64,000 nucleotides of DNA from Paraferrimonas sp. SM1919 (GTDB lineage Bacteria; Pseudomonadota; Gammaproteobacteria; Enterobacterales; Shewanellaceae): NCBI RefSeq assembly GCF_010993985.1, contig NZ_WINH01000001.1:1-64000 (forward strand). The letters run 5' to 3'. Of this stretch, positions 37,097-48,254 are shown piece after piece. The position numbers were made by a program, and so were the translations under genes. Positions within the stretch are counted from its first letter, which is position 1. Each line of letters starts with the position of its first letter. Below the pieces are notes generated by a model. It did no database searches. It was not told the DNA's origin and saw only the letters and a program-made list of their open reading frames with translations.

Positions 37097-37993
37097 CTAG
37101 GCGGTTTCTGTATCAAGTAATTGGGCTAAGTGCGCTTTTAACTCTGCACCAAATGCTTGGTTACGCAGCGCGTATTCCACATTGGCTTTCATATAACCCA
37201 GCTTGTCACCACAGTCATGGCTTTTACCTGTCATACAGAAGGCTTCAACTTCGCTTTGTTCCATTAGCATGGCAATGGCATCGGTTAGTTGAATTTCATC
37301 ACCTACGCCTAATGGGGTTTTTTCTAGTAATGGCCAAATGGATTTGTCTAACACATAACGGCCAACAACCGCTAAATTAGATGGTGCATCTTCCACTTTT
37401 GGCTTTTCGACAATGCGGCTCATGTTGGCAGCTTGGCCACCTTTCAATGACGATACTTTGCCACAATCAACAATGCCGTATTTTGATACGTCTTTCGCGG
37501 CTACGGCTTCGACCATGATTTGCGAGGCACCAGATAGCTCAAAGCGGTGCTTCATTGCTGCAAGGTTTTCAAGTGATTGGTTGGCGGTGTATTCATCTAA
37601 AATGACATCAGGCAGAACCACGGCAAAGGGGGCATCACCCACTACTGGTTTGGCGCATAGCACCGCATGGCCTAAGCCCTTAGCATGGCCCTGGCGCACC
37701 GACAAAATGGTTACCTCTGCTGGGCAAATGCTGCGCACTTCTTCCAATAGTTGACGCTTAACGCGTTTTTCAAGCGTCGATTCGAGCTCGTAACTGGTAT
37801 CAAAATGGTTTTCAATTGCGGCCTTACTTTCGTGAGTAACAAGCACGATTTCGGTAAAGCCAGCGGCGATACATTCTTTAACCACATATTGAATTAATGG
37901 TTTATCTACCAACGGTAGCATTTCTTTAGGAATGGCCTTAGTGGCAGGCAACATGCGTGTGCCTAAACCTGCAACTGGAATAACGGCTTTCAT
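37097..37993 (-). CDS. galU: UTP-glucose-1-phosphate uridylyltransferase
   Basis: Makes UDP-glucose. 298 residues with the N-terminal [31 protein letters not shown] and the [21 protein letters not shown] segment typical of bacterial GalU. It supplies UDP-Glc to the adjacent ugd and to galE. There is a hairpin between it and ugd, so the two may be separately transcribed. Confidence 0.97.
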   Translation of the reverse strand: MKAVIPVAGLGTRMLPATKAIPKEMLPLVDKPLIQYVVKECIAAGFTEIVLVTHESKAAIENHFDTSYELESTLEKRVKRQLLEEVRSICPAEVTILSVRQGHAKGLGHAVLCAKPVVGDAPFAVVLPDVILDEYTANQSLENLAAMKHRFELSGASQIMVEAVAAKDVSKYGIVDCGKVSSLKGGQAANMSRIVEKPKVEDAPSNLAVVGRYVLDKSIWPLLEKTPLGVGDEIQLTDAIAMLMEQSEVEAFCMTGKSHDCGDKLGYMKANVEYALRNQAFGAELKAHLAQLLDTETA

Positions 37994-38019
37994 TAAAAGT
38001 TCCTTTTAATAATAAAATA

Positions 38020-38039
38020 ATGGGGGCGCATGCCCCCAT
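38020..38039 (-). terminator. Hairpin between ugd and galU
   Basis: ATGGGGGC-GCAT-GCCCCCAT has an 8-bp GC-rich stem; on the minus strand a T-rich stretch (TTATTTTATTATT) follows. This fits a terminator for the ugd transcript, 40 bp past its stop. Confidence 0.65.
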
Positions 38040-38078
38040 CAAAAGAGTAGTTTTCGTTGTAAATGTTGTGATCAGCGA

Positions 38079-39248
38079 TTACTTATCCGCATTAAACAAG
38101 TCACGAGTGTAAACTTTGTCTGCAACATCGGCAATGTCTTCGGCCATGCGGTTAGACACAATGACGTCAGATCTTGATTTGAAATCAGCAAGATCGGTTA
38201 CCACTTCCGAATGGAAAAATTCAGCTTCGGTTAGCACTGGCTCATACACAATCACGTTGATGCCTTTGGCTTTCAAACGCTTCATAATACCTTGAATGCT
38301 TGATGCCCTAAAGTTGTCAGAGCCTGATTTCATGATGAGGCGATAAATACCAACGGTTTCAGGCTTGCGCTTTAAAATACTGTCAGCAATAAAGTCTTTA
38401 CGAGTGCGGTTTGCCTCAACAATGGCACCAATAATGGCATTAGGCACATCTTGGTAATTAGCCAATAACTGCTTGGTATCCTTTGGTAAACAGTAACCAC
38501 CATAACCAAAGCTTGGGTTGTTGTAATGACTGCCAATACGTGGGTCAAGGCCAACACCTTCAATAATCTGGCGACTGTCTAAACCATGGGTTTCGGCATA
38601 AGTGTCAAGCTCATTAAAATATGAAACACGCATAGCCAAATAGGTATTAGAAAACAACTTAATGGCTTCGGCTTCGGTGCTATCGGTGAACAGTACATCA
38701 ATATTTTCTTTCTGAGCACCCTGCACTAACAAATCGGCAAACACTTGAGCGCGCTCTGACTGTTCACCCACAATAATGCGGCTTGGATTCAAATTATCAT
38801 AAAGTGCCGTGCCTTCTCGCAGGAACTCTGGGCTGAAAATAATATTTTGGGTGTTAAACTTTTCACGCACCGACTTGGTGAAGCCCACTGGTACGGTAGA
38901 TTTAATCACCATGGTAGCATTCGGGTTGATTTCCAACACGCTTGCAATAACCGCTTCAACGCTGCGAGTATTAAAATAATTCGTTTCTGGATCGTAATCT
39001 GTCGGCGTGGCAATAATGACATAATCTGCACCACGGTACGCCACTGCAGCATCAATGGTGGCCGTTAGATTAAGTTTTTTGTTTGCCAAAAAGTCACTGA
39101 TTTCTTTATCAACGATAGGTGACTGTTTGTCATTAATTAAGTCAACCTTTTGTTGAATTAAATCAAGTGCGACCACTTCGTTGTGCTGTGCCAATAGCAC
39201 AGCATTGGACAAGCCAACATAGCCAGTCCCTGCAATTGTAATCTTCAT
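38079..39248 (-). CDS. ugd: UDP-glucose 6-dehydrogenase
   Basis: Oxidises UDP-Glc to UDP-GlcA. 389 residues (short bacterial class) with N-terminal [30 protein letters not shown] and catalytic Cys in [10 protein letters not shown] (about residue 260). It sits at the 3' end of system A, suggesting a uronic acid in that polysaccharide. Confidence 0.96.
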   Translation of the reverse strand: MKITIAGTGYVGLSNAVLLAQHNEVVALDLIQQKVDLINDKQSPIVDKEISDFLANKKLNLTATIDAAVAYRGADYVIIATPTDYDPETNYFNTRSVEAVIASVLEINPNATMVIKSTVPVGFTKSVREKFNTQNIIFSPEFLREGTALYDNLNPSRIIVGEQSERAQVFADLLVQGAQKENIDVLFTDSTEAEAIKLFSNTYLAMRVSYFNELDTYAETHGLDSRQIIEGVGLDPRIGSHYNNPSFGYGGYCLPKDTKQLLANYQDVPNAIIGAIVEANRTRKDFIADSILKRKPETVGIYRLIMKSGSDNFRASSIQGIMKRLKAKGINVIVYEPVLTEAEFFHSEVVTDLADFKSRSDVIVSNRMAEDIADVADKVYTRDLFNADK

Positions 39249-39252
39249 AATA

Positions 39253-40209
39253 TTACTTCTTTGTAAATTCGTTTTTCACTGTATTGCTTAACCCCTGTTC
39301 TAGAGATACAGGTGCAATAAATCCTAAGTAATCTGTATTTGACTTAAATTGAGTGCGAGCGCAGAATTTCTTTACTCGAATGCTACTTACCGGTAATTCT
39401 TTACCTGTTAGCTTAGCTAACAAATCAAAACCATAACCTGCTAATAAACCAAGCCAGTACGGTAAGCGAAGTACTGAACCTGTTTTACCGAGTGCACTAT
39501 TAACAACAGAGACAAGCTTGTTCATATTAAAGTCAGGCTTGTCAATATAGTTAAACACCTGATGGCCTTTGCCATTAAAAACCAAGTGCTCTATGAAAGC
39601 TGCAACGTTTTCAACATAAGCCATCGACTTTTGGTTTTCACCTTTACCAATCATTAAGAATTTACCTGAAGCAATTTGACGCAACAGGTTGTATACGTTG
39701 CCACGGTTACCTTCACCAAACACTACCGTTGGGCGAATCACTGAAAACTGCTTTGAATCATCTAACCAATCATGGGTAGCTAGTTCAGCTTGATATTTAG
39801 ATTTGCCATAATCATTAAATGGGTTAATCGCACCGCTTTCACCTGTATCTTCGGTTACAAAGCCGTAAACCGCAACTGATGAAGTAAATACCATTTTTTT
39901 GATACCGTATTCATCCATGACTTTGCAAAGGTTTTTCTGCCCTTCAACGTTCACATCATAATAAAGTGATACTGGCGATACATTGTCTTTATGTTCTGCT
40001 GCCAAGTTGATGACGACATCAACATTTTCATTCAAACCTTCACGTAAAGATTCAACAGATGTCATATCACAAACTTTTGAAAGCTGCGGGTATTTACCTG
40101 AAGTAACTTTATCTAAAATCTGGATACTTAAATCTTGGTTATTGATAAGGCGATCAATCAATCTAGTACCAATAAAACCAGACCCGCCAATTACTACAAT
40201 ATTCATCAT
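39253..40209 (-). CDS. NAD-dependent sugar epimerase/dehydratase (extended SDR)
   Basis: 318 residues. Rossmann motif [14 protein letters not shown], Ser site TSSVAVYG and YGKSK (YxxxK catalytic pair) are present. The C-terminal region has a hydrophobic patch ([17 protein letters not shown]). It probably makes a 4-epimer or 4-keto reduction product for system A; whether it acts on UDP-GlcNAc or UDP-GlcA cannot be told. It overlaps the upstream GT2 by four bases. Confidence 0.82.
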   Translation of the reverse strand: MMNIVVIGGSGFIGTRLIDRLINNQDLSIQILDKVTSGKYPQLSKVCDMTSVESLREGLNENVDVVINLAAEHKDNVSPVSLYYDVNVEGQKNLCKVMDEYGIKKMVFTSSVAVYGFVTEDTGESGAINPFNDYGKSKYQAELATHDWLDDSKQFSVIRPTVVFGEGNRGNVYNLLRQIASGKFLMIGKGENQKSMAYVENVAAFIEHLVFNGKGHQVFNYIDKPDFNMNKLVSVVNSALGKTGSVLRLPYWLGLLAGYGFDLLAKLTGKELPVSSIRVKKFCARTQFKSNTDYLGFIAPVSLEQGLSNTVKNEFTKK

Positions 40210-40949
40210 ATTCTACTTTTAATAAAACCTTTATATGCATACACCATAAAGGTATAAGCACTCTTAAAAATGTTCAGCCCTACTACCTCACGGTAAAAGC
40301 GCCATTGGTAACCAAGAACGGTGAGTTTGTTCTTTGTCATTCCAGAATCAATTCGATATTTTGCTAAATTTTCCTGAAGACAAAAGGCTTTAGGTATGTC
40401 TTTTAAAATAGTTAACCACAGCCCCATATCTTGGCGCTTTCTAATCAAGGGCATGTAGCGCTTACCCAATTTTTCAGAATCATACACAGCTGTCAAACAG
40501 CCAATTACATTGCTATACAACAATTCATCATAAGTCACTGTATCTGGTGGTACAACGATACCTAAATCACCAGATTCATCAAATTTTTGGTATTGGGTAT
40601 AGCTAAGCGCGATGTCATTTTCTTGCATAAATGCAATTTGCTTTTCGAGCTTTTGCGGGTGCCACAAGTCATCTGCATCTAAAAAAGCAATATAGCGTCC
40701 TTGAGCATGTTCGATTGCTTTGTTACGAGATGCACCTGCACCTAAATTTTCACTATTTTTGAAAAGCTTAATACGTGGATCATTTTTAGCTAATTCTTCA
40801 ACAAGAGAAACCGTATTATCGGTAGAGTTGTCATCAATGATTAACAACTCCCATTTCTCAAAAGTCTGATTAATGACAGAGAGAATTGAAATTCTGATAA
40901 AGGATTCAGAATTGTAGCATGGCATTATTACTGTACAACATTCACTCAT
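40206..40949 (-). CDS. Glycosyltransferase family 2
   Basis: 247 residues, GT-A fold: CTVIMPCYNSESFIRISILSV, LLIIDDNSTDNT, and the metal-binding AFLDADDLWHP (about 92-102). WbbD/WaaE-like inverting enzyme of the system A repeat unit. It overlaps the acyltransferase gene by four bases. Confidence 0.9.
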   Translation of the reverse strand: MSECCTVIMPCYNSESFIRISILSVINQTFEKWELLIIDDNSTDNTVSLVEELAKNDPRIKLFKNSENLGAGASRNKAIEHAQGRYIAFLDADDLWHPQKLEKQIAFMQENDIALSYTQYQKFDESGDLGIVVPPDTVTYDELLYSNVIGCLTAVYDSEKLGKRYMPLIRKRQDMGLWLTILKDIPKAFCLQENLAKYRIDSGMTKNKLTVLGYQWRFYREVVGLNIFKSAYTFMVYAYKGFIKSRI

Positions 40950-42829
40950 TTATTTATAAGTTGACTAATCAACAACTCCTTTTTCAAAATATTTTCCACT
41001 ATATAAACAGAACCTAGTGGTGATAAATGGCCATAATCAATCTGCAAAATGCCACCATCTAACCTTGCTAGGCAAAAATTTTTGCCCTTTTTCGCATAAC
41101 ATAGGCTATCTAGAAGGGATATATAATTGACATCTGAAGAGGCAGCTTTATTTTTAGCAATAGCATCTTGTTCAAATATACTTTTAAGTAAACCTGGATC
41201 TGTTAAATATGATTCTGAAGATTCCCAATGCTTTGGCTTTACTAAAACACGTGGTAGTGAAGGTGTCCAGTGGGGTACTGGACCGATAAATAGCACACGT
41301 TTAGCACCAAGCTCAATTATTTTATTATGTAAAACTGAATAATCAATTTTATCGTGGTCCGCTGATTGCGTTATGATAACTAAGTCAGGCTTGAGTTTTT
41401 CTATCCTACTGATTGCAATTTTATTTGAAGCATCGCAAGCCTTTTTAAAATTACCCCGTTGTAAAACAGTCTCATCGAATGAAGCAATACAACCTGCCGA
41501 GGTTTTTTGGTGAAATTGCAAACCATGTTCCTCGGACATAAGCCTTAGGCCATAAGATAAAGCTTCGGCATGGGAATCACCCCAGAGAAAAATTCCACCA
41601 ACATCGCCAAAGCAACTTTCATCTACATAAGTTTCATCATTATTTTCAAGCGCAGAGTAACTATTACACTTAAGCCAATAGAATGGCCCTAGACCATCTT
41701 TAATGGCTTGTTGCTCATTTAAAAATTTACTCTGTACTGAGGCGCTGACGGGCCTAACATCTGAGTTGAATCCTGAATTTAGCCAAACTAGTGAGGACAT
41801 AGTAAAAACAAATCCAGTAAAAACCAAGGAAGCTAAAAATAGGCTATAGCCTTTTATTATTTTCTGCTGTTCAACAAGATAGTAACTACATATAGATATC
41901 ATAAAAGACACTAATAGCGCAGGAAACAATAGATCTATATCATAAAAATAAACAAAAACAAGAACTGGCCAGTGCCACAAGTAAAGTGAATAGGAAATAT
42001 TACCAAAGAACTGAAGAGTTTTACTTTTTGAGAAAAAAGTATTATTTGCATTCGATGAAAGCAGTATATAAACGCCTAATAAAGGATATGCTGCATTATA
42101 ACTAGGCCAATAATCCTCTTTTGAAAAAATAAAAAATGAGCTAATTACAATAAACAAACCCAAGTACTGATAAAATCTTTGACTAAAGTGTTTCAACCTT
42201 ATGGGGAAAAAGAATATCACTGAACCTAGCAGCATCTCCCACATACGACCAAGAAAAGTAAAATAACTATAAGTAGGGCTATGAAAAGACACATAGATAT
42301 TAGCAACAAAAAGGAATAGCGTAAAAAAGAGAAGGTAATATTTAACCCGATTCTCATCATTAAAATTATAAAGCGCAATTAACAAGATGGGGTATATAAG
42401 ATAAAACTGCCATTCAAGAGATAACGACCAAGTATGGAGTAGCCACTTTTGAAATGCACTCTGCTCGAAATAACCAGACTCCATCAGATAAATATAATTA
42501 GATAAAAAAATAGAACTACTAGAAAGGTGCTTACCTAAACTCTTATATTCAACTGGTATTAGATAAAACCAACCAAATATCAAAAGCACAAAACATAGTA
42601 CAAGAAGAGGAGGCAGAATCCTATTAACCCTTGATAAGTAAAAACCAAAAAAACTAAACTCCGACATGGCTAGCCTTTTACTTATAATAGACGTCATTAA
42701 ATAGCCAGAAATAACAAAAAAAATATCTACCCCAGCGAAACCACCTGATATTTTATCTGGAAAAAAATGAAAAAGCACAACTGAAATAACAGCAACTGCG
42801 CGAAGCGAATTTAAATCATACCTGAACAT
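40946..42829 (-). CDS. Membrane O-acyltransferase, AT3 plus SGNH domains (OafA-like)
   Basis: 627 residues. The N-terminal acyltransferase-3 domain (about 1-345, ten or so membrane segments) begins YDLNSLRAVAVISVVLFHFF with the conserved Arg and His. The C-terminal periplasmic SGNH hydrolase-like domain has GDSH (417-420) and the DXXH motif in DYGHLSPLGS near residue 600. This fusion O-acetylates O-antigens or capsules in the periplasm. Sited between wzy and a GT2, it very likely decorates the system A glycan. Confidence 0.93.
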   Translation of the reverse strand: MFRYDLNSLRAVAVISVVLFHFFPDKISGGFAGVDIFFVISGYLMTSIISKRLAMSEFSFFGFYLSRVNRILPPLLVLCFVLLIFGWFYLIPVEYKSLGKHLSSSSIFLSNYIYLMESGYFEQSAFQKWLLHTWSLSLEWQFYLIYPILLIALYNFNDENRVKYYLLFFTLFLFVANIYVSFHSPTYSYFTFLGRMWEMLLGSVIFFFPIRLKHFSQRFYQYLGLFIVISSFFIFSKEDYWPSYNAAYPLLGVYILLSSNANNTFFSKSKTLQFFGNISYSLYLWHWPVLVFVYFYDIDLLFPALLVSFMISICSYYLVEQQKIIKGYSLFLASLVFTGFVFTMSSLVWLNSGFNSDVRPVSASVQSKFLNEQQAIKDGLGPFYWLKCNSYSALENNDETYVDESCFGDVGGIFLWGDSHAEALSYGLRLMSEEHGLQFHQKTSAGCIASFDETVLQRGNFKKACDASNKIAISRIEKLKPDLVIITQSADHDKIDYSVLHNKIIELGAKRVLFIGPVPHWTPSLPRVLVKPKHWESSESYLTDPGLLKSIFEQDAIAKNKAASSDVNYISLLDSLCYAKKGKNFCLARLDGGILQIDYGHLSPLGSVYIVENILKKELLISQLINK

Positions 42830-42841
42830 CGAAAATAAGTC

Positions 42842-44146
42842 CTAAAATTTTATTTTTGAAAGCTTGATAATGAAAACTAAAGTTATAAAAGACAGTATCG
42901 CTGATTGAATAAAATGCCTACTATATAAAAAGTAAGAGAACGAAGTATGAAAAGGTAGATTATAAAGCATATAAAAAAGATAAGGTAAGAAAACAATAGC
43001 ATTGAATTTAACAGCTTTATCCAATACATACATATACATTGACACTACAATGGCTACAATGATTGGTGAAAGTAATAACCCCCAACCACCAAACATCGAC
43101 CATGCCTCAGCTAAAAAGTAGCTATTTGAATTGACGATATGAGACTGTAAGTACTTTGGGTAAATTTTAGAAACAATTTCTTGATCTGCGTAGAAAACAT
43201 CCAATCCAAATCTGCTAGAAAAAGGCATACCAGAAAAAATATATTTAGAGTCAGGTGTAATAGAGTTTATTATATGGTAAAGACCTTGTGGCTGACCTAG
43301 GAAGGCCCTATCGATTATCTGATTAGCGATTACAATTAGGTCAAGTTTACCATAAACCAAGTAATACATTAAAAAGATAAGCATTAATGAAGACAATGAC
43401 AACTTAATAAATAGCGATTTTCTTCCAGTATAGCTATACGATAAGTAAGCACAAAATAAGCTAAAAACGACTATAGGCCCTTTTTGAATATCGGCTGTAA
43501 AGCTAAGAATAACTATAAAGAAAGATAAAGCCAAAAGAACATTTGGTATTTTATAATTTGACCTAATACGTAACAACCACAAATAAAGAAACTGATATCC
43601 GGATAGGAATGTAAAAATATCTGACAAGAAAGGAAGTTTATAAGAAGAAGGATTTAATTGATACTCAGCACGAGCTAATGCGGCACCTTTCAAATCACCA
43701 GCTAACAGCATTAGCAAAGGTACGTTCCCCATTAGATAGTACTTTAAAATAACACCGATTACAGATATAGTGAATACAAGGTAAAAAAACCTCAACATAC
43801 TATCAGAAACATCAACTTTAACTTCATAAGACTTATATACTTCTCGATTATTCAATAGTAGTTGTAAAAAAGATATTACAAAGAAGAATAAAAATAATGA
43901 AATCACATACCAAATACCTACAACGAGCTTAAGGTTATGGCCAATAGAATCAATACGCCACGAAGGGTAATCAGCAAAGGAAATGAGATACACCCCAGGC
44001 AACATTAAAAAAGAACTAAATAAAAAAGGAAAAGAAATAGGACTTGACTTATATCCTAAAAAATTACGCCTAGTAATCAAAGCATAAATTGCATTCAATA
44101 AAAAAAATGTAAATAAAGCACAAAATAAAACTAGGGTATAATTCAA
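42842..44146 (-). CDS. wzy: Wzy-type O-antigen polymerase (system A)
   Basis: 434 residues with about 11-12 hydrophobic segments and a periplasmic loop around 255-330. It resembles the O-antigen polymerase/oligosaccharide repeat unit polymerase class rather than WaaL ligases. It is AT-rich and poorly conserved, as polymerases are. Neighbours (GT2, Wzx, AT3) support the call. Confidence 0.78.
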   Translation of the reverse strand: MNYTLVLFCALFTFFLLNAIYALITRRNFLGYKSSPISFPFLFSSFLMLPGVYLISFADYPSWRIDSIGHNLKLVVGIWYVISLFLFFFVISFLQLLLNNREVYKSYEVKVDVSDSMLRFFYLVFTISVIGVILKYYLMGNVPLLMLLAGDLKGAALARAEYQLNPSSYKLPFLSDIFTFLSGYQFLYLWLLRIRSNYKIPNVLLALSFFIVILSFTADIQKGPIVVFSLFCAYLSYSYTGRKSLFIKLSLSSLMLIFLMYYLVYGKLDLIVIANQIIDRAFLGQPQGLYHIINSITPDSKYIFSGMPFSSRFGLDVFYADQEIVSKIYPKYLQSHIVNSNSYFLAEAWSMFGGWGLLLSPIIVAIVVSMYMYVLDKAVKFNAIVFLPYLFYMLYNLPFHTSFSYFLYSRHFIQSAILSFITLVFIIKLSKIKF

Positions 44147-45003
44147 AATATTCCCCTAAAGCGATAATCAAGTAACAAGGGTGCCTTACTTTTCAATGTT
44201 TTTATTATTAATTTAAATGAAAGAAAAGGATTTATTTTTAAAAGCTTGATAATATATGGAAGATTCATTAACTGCTGCTCATACAATCCCTCACTCCTTA
44301 GTACATCATTGTAACGTTCTAGTGCAGCTAGACGACAAAGCAATGATTCCTGTGTTACAGTCTTAGTGAGTGAAGTATCCCCTTGCTCTACCATGTAATA
44401 GGTATCTTTAATTACTGACACTTTCTTCGCTTTCATACCTGTTTTAAGTGAAAACAAAAGGTCATTAGAATACATTATTTCTTCAAAACTCACTTTAATA
44501 TTCTTTATGAAATCTGCTCTAAAAACCTTACTCCATGGTACATAATATCTATAGCGTATAGAGTTAATATCATTCTTACAGTAATAGTCATCAACTAGCG
44601 ACGAGTACCTTAAGTGCCTATTCCCTATACTGCCATTAAGCATAAAGCTTTGGGGCTTAAAATAATATACTTCAGCACTTTCCTTTTTCAAACTATTAAC
44701 AATTACTGAGTGCCAGTCCTCAGATAATACATCATCACTATCTGCAAACATCAAGTAATCCGTGTTAACATGCGTAAGACCGGTATTTCGACTCCCTCCA
44801 GCTCCTCTTTCATTTTTATTTCTGATAAATTTAACATTAGAAAATTCATTCTTCAATTCAAAGCTTTCACAATCAATACTGTCATCAACAACTATCACCT
44901 CTACATATTGGCAATTCCCAATAGAGTTAAGCAATCTCTTTAACTTAGCATTGTTCTTGTAGGTTGGAATTATGATTGATATAGAGACATCTTTATCACT
45001 CAC
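44143..45003 (-). CDS. Glycosyltransferase family 2
   Basis: 286 residues: SISIIIPTYKNNAKLKRLLNSI, VIVVDDSIDC, RGAGGSRNTGLTHV and the acidic metal site FADSDDVLSEDW (about 91-102). Inverting GT-A enzyme for the system A unit. It overlaps wzy and the next GT2 by a few bases. Confidence 0.9.
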   Translation of the reverse strand: MSDKDVSISIIIPTYKNNAKLKRLLNSIGNCQYVEVIVVDDSIDCESFELKNEFSNVKFIRNKNERGAGGSRNTGLTHVNTDYLMFADSDDVLSEDWHSVIVNSLKKESAEVYYFKPQSFMLNGSIGNRHLRYSSLVDDYYCKNDINSIRYRYYVPWSKVFRADFIKNIKVSFEEIMYSNDLLFSLKTGMKAKKVSVIKDTYYMVEQGDTSLTKTVTQESLLCRLAALERYNDVLRSEGLYEQQLMNLPYIIKLLKINPFLSFKLIIKTLKSKAPLLLDYRFRGIF

Positions 45004-45850
45004 GATAATGTTCCCCCCTTAAAAAAGCCTTCAAAACCATTACAAAATTAACTTCTTTATATCTTTTAAAAAACAACTTCTGAAATGGAATAAGAAATAT
45101 TTTAACAGAATTAAAAAGCAAACTGCCATAATATCTAGAAGTCAAACCATAATTGTAACTACGCTCTTTAATTCTAAAATTTGTTAACGAAGTAGTTTCA
45201 TTTTCATATTTAGACAAAGAGTGACAAATCTCACCCTTTACGACAATTTTCACCTTATCAATAGTTTTTAATCTCATAAAAAAAGTTGTATCTACGCCAT
45301 ACAAATAGAAACGACTATCAAAAACTTCGCCAAACTTACTGATATATTCATTAACTATATCTTTAGAGAAACACAACCCACTACCAATAGATTTAAAAAA
45401 CCCTAAATTACTTAAATAACTTCCCTCTTCTTCTACAACAGATTTATTCCACAGAGGATACACAACTCTATCATTAAACTTAACTATAGGTGTCATCACT
45501 TCACGACCCTTTAGATTAACTGCATTCAACAAAAAATCGGCTTCGAAAGTTGTATCATGATCTAAAATCAAGTAATTTTGACTTACATTATCCAAAATAA
45601 ATTTATTATATATTTTAGCCAAAGAGTTATTATTTAAAGTTTGAACACAGGTAAAGTCCACACCTTCGATCTTTAGTTTTTCTGTGCTTATCTTTACAGG
45701 CCCATTATTCCAAATGGTGCATTGGACAATTCCTTTCAAACTTTCTAACGTTTCGAAAGAGTTAATTAAGCTAGAAATAGTGCTTGAATCACTTATTTCA
45801 CAGTTATATAAGACAACAAGTATAGATAGTTTGACTTCTTCATTTAACAT
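44996..45850 (-). CDS. Glycosyltransferase family 2 (rhamnosyltransferase-like)
   Basis: 284 residues. KLSILVVLYNCEISDSSTI, NNNSLAKIYN and LILDHDTTFEADF carry the acidic metal-binding residues (DHD). The late GVDTTFFMRLK segment matches the catalytic helix of rhamnosyltransferase-like GT2s. With rmlBADC in the same operon a rhamnosyl donor is plausible, but this is inference. Confidence 0.82.
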   Translation of the reverse strand: MLNEEVKLSILVVLYNCEISDSSTISSLINSFETLESLKGIVQCTIWNNGPVKISTEKLKIEGVDFTCVQTLNNNSLAKIYNKFILDNVSQNYLILDHDTTFEADFLLNAVNLKGREVMTPIVKFNDRVVYPLWNKSVVEEEGSYLSNLGFFKSIGSGLCFSKDIVNEYISKFGEVFDSRFYLYGVDTTFFMRLKTIDKVKIVVKGEICHSLSKYENETTSLTNFRIKERSYNYGLTSRYYGSLLFNSVKIFLIPFQKLFFKRYKEVNFVMVLKAFLRGEHYRE

Positions 45851-46694
45851 ACTTTTTTACCAACTGCTTTATTGCTATGATTGGATGTCTAATTTTTTCC
45901 CTAACGGACCAGAGCTTCCAAAATAAAAAATATTCCCTTTCCTCTTTCGTCAATATATTCATTTCAAGTATATGACTTCGAAGCCTTTTTAAGTCTGAGA
46001 CAAGTTTAGGATGAAGTGACCCACTTTTAGATACTCCATTATCATCATACTTAATACAAGGTTGACTAATATACCCTATCTTTACGCCATCATTTAGTAT
46101 ATTAACATAAAAGGGAAAGTCTTCTAACAAGCTGTACCCTTCATCAAAAAGCCCATAATCATCTAAAAGCCTTCGTGTATAATAAGTACAAGCGCCACTT
46201 AGAAAATTCTTTCGTAAAACAATCTCTTTTAATATGGAATCTGTATCGCCCAATATCAACTTCTCTTGATACTCTGACAGTATTTCTTCATTATTTACTG
46301 TCAAACTCTTACCCAAAGCCAAGAGTTCATCATTCTGTTGAAAGTAATTGACAATTTGCAACAATACATCATCACTTGCAAATACATCAGAGCATGACAA
46401 AGGCACGATTAACTCACCTGATGAAATCTTAATGGCCTTATTAAAGGATTTGACTGTTCCTAGGTTTTCTTCATTTTTATATACTTTACTACCCAACAAT
46501 TCTGGAAAAGATTTCAACTTAGCCACATAATACTCAAGATCAAAGTCTAAACTACCATCATCTGCTATTATGTATTCAATACTAACATCTTTTGGTAATT
46601 TTTGATTTGCTACACTCTCTATTGTCTTAATCAAATCATTATGATTATTATAGGTCAAAGTTATTATAGAAACTTTATTTATTATATTAGGCAC
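45840..46694 (-). CDS. Glycosyltransferase family 2
   Basis: 284 residues: VSIITLTYNNHNDLIKTIESV, YIIADDGSLDFDL and PLSCSDVFASDDVL. GT-A fold, inverting, probably cytoplasmic. It is the first of three consecutive GT2 genes downstream of wzx in system A, overlapping the next by 11 bases. Confidence 0.88.
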   Translation of the reverse strand: MPNIINKVSIITLTYNNHNDLIKTIESVANQKLPKDVSIEYIIADDGSLDFDLEYYVAKLKSFPELLGSKVYKNEENLGTVKSFNKAIKISSGELIVPLSCSDVFASDDVLLQIVNYFQQNDELLALGKSLTVNNEEILSEYQEKLILGDTDSILKEIVLRKNFLSGACTYYTRRLLDDYGLFDEGYSLLEDFPFYVNILNDGVKIGYISQPCIKYDDNGVSKSGSLHPKLVSDLKRLRSHILEMNILTKEEREYFLFWKLWSVREKIRHPIIAIKQLVKKYVK

Positions 46695-46740
46695 ACTTAC
46701 TCACCTTTAAGAACACAACTCCCCCTCATGGCATGCATAG

Positions 46741-48249
46741 TTATTTATTCATCAACCAATTAAGATTTGGAAATTTCTCAATATATTTATAAACTTTATG
46801 CGTATCGGGCAACCTATTCAATAATGCACGAAAGCATCCAATACTCACAACCAGACTAGTCACTACCCCAAAAAATATTGCATATCCTGTCGACAATTGG
46901 GTAGAAACAAACATGGCTAATAAAACTATAGGAAAATTCACCCAAATAATTCTTTTAACACCTACACTCCATCTATGTCCAATTATATATCTTGAAACAC
47001 ATAGCATGATCATAATGTAGATAAAATATAAAATTGTAAATGCAATTGAAACCCCTTTCAGGCCTATAAATTTAAGTAAAAGCACTATTAAAATTATATG
47101 TATAAGATTAATTATAGTTTCTATTCCTGCGAACAATCTTGAATAACCTTTCGCTAACAGTATATAACCTAGAGGCCATGATAGAACCCTACCAATACAT
47201 CCTAAAGCAAAGTAACGGAGTAAATTGGCTGCATCTCCAAATTCACTTGAATAAAATATTTCAATTAATAAAGGTGCAAATGCGATAGTTGCGAGAAGTC
47301 CTGGTAAAGCAAGTAAAAAACCAATTTCTGTTTGTTGATTAACCAATTTGCACATTGCTTTATGGTCATTATTGATTGCAGTAAGACTTGGGTAATAATC
47401 CGCCCCCATTGCACCAAGTATAAAGTTGACAATGATACCTGAAAGTGCAAATGCAGCGGTATATATACCCACTGCAATCATATCAATTTCTTCGGCAATT
47501 ATGATTCTGGTTAGGTAAGCAATAATGGCTACTAAAAGGCCATTCCACATGAATGCCAGCCCCATACGAACCATACTATTGGCCTCAGTAAACGTTTCCT
47601 TCCAAGATATCTCTATAGCTTCTATTTCAATCTTACGCGCAAACAACCACGACGCAATTAGCTCAATTAAACTTAATAGTAACAATGCTGGTATAATTCC
47701 ATTTATACCATACAGCCAATACATTATTACGCTAATTACTGTGCCAGATACCGCACCAATAATATTGAGTTTAGCCAAGTCACCTATTCGCCTCATTCCT
47801 TGAATAATTGCAACTTGCCCCCCCTTAAGGTTAGCAAATACAAGGGTTATTCCTAAAACGGCAATATTTATTGTTTGTTCAGAATTATTAAAAGTTATTT
47901 GGCTTAACCATGGTGAGAGAAATATTACACTTAAAGCACCAACTCCTCCTGTTAACCAACATAGCCTACGCAGGGATTTTACAGTTCGTGCAATTTTAAT
48001 AGCATCGTCATTCGCTACTGCTTGTGCGACATCACGAACGGCACTTTGCTGAAGGCCTAAGCCAGCTACAGTGCCAAACATTGTTGTCAGGGATTGGTAT
48101 GTAGCTAAAAGCCCTACACCAATAGGCCCGATTAAAATGGCAACAAATTTTACACGTATCATGCCTATCAGCATGTTTATACCTTGTGCCCCAGCAATTA
48201 TCGAGGATGATTTTAGGATACGTGCATAAGATTTATTTTCTTCAGGCAT
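46741..48249 (-). CDS. wzx: Wzx-type O-antigen flippase (system A)
   Basis: 502 residues with about 12 membrane segments. SSSIIAGAQGINMLIGMIRVKFVAILIGPIGVGLLATYQS resembles WzxE/O-antigen translocases of the MOP superfamily. It would flip Und-PP repeat units begun by WecA. It follows the aminotransferase gene by five bases. Confidence 0.93.
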   Translation of the reverse strand: MPEENKSYARILKSSSIIAGAQGINMLIGMIRVKFVAILIGPIGVGLLATYQSLTTMFGTVAGLGLQQSAVRDVAQAVANDDAIKIARTVKSLRRLCWLTGGVGALSVIFLSPWLSQITFNNSEQTINIAVLGITLVFANLKGGQVAIIQGMRRIGDLAKLNIIGAVSGTVISVIMYWLYGINGIIPALLLLSLIELIASWLFARKIEIEAIEISWKETFTEANSMVRMGLAFMWNGLLVAIIAYLTRIIIAEEIDMIAVGIYTAAFALSGIIVNFILGAMGADYYPSLTAINNDHKAMCKLVNQQTEIGFLLALPGLLATIAFAPLLIEIFYSSEFGDAANLLRYFALGCIGRVLSWPLGYILLAKGYSRLFAGIETIINLIHIILIVLLLKFIGLKGVSIAFTILYFIYIMIMLCVSRYIIGHRWSVGVKRIIWVNFPIVLLAMFVSTQLSTGYAIFFGVVTSLVVSIGCFRALLNRLPDTHKVYKYIEKFPNLNWLMNK

Positions 48250-48254
48250 CGTGA

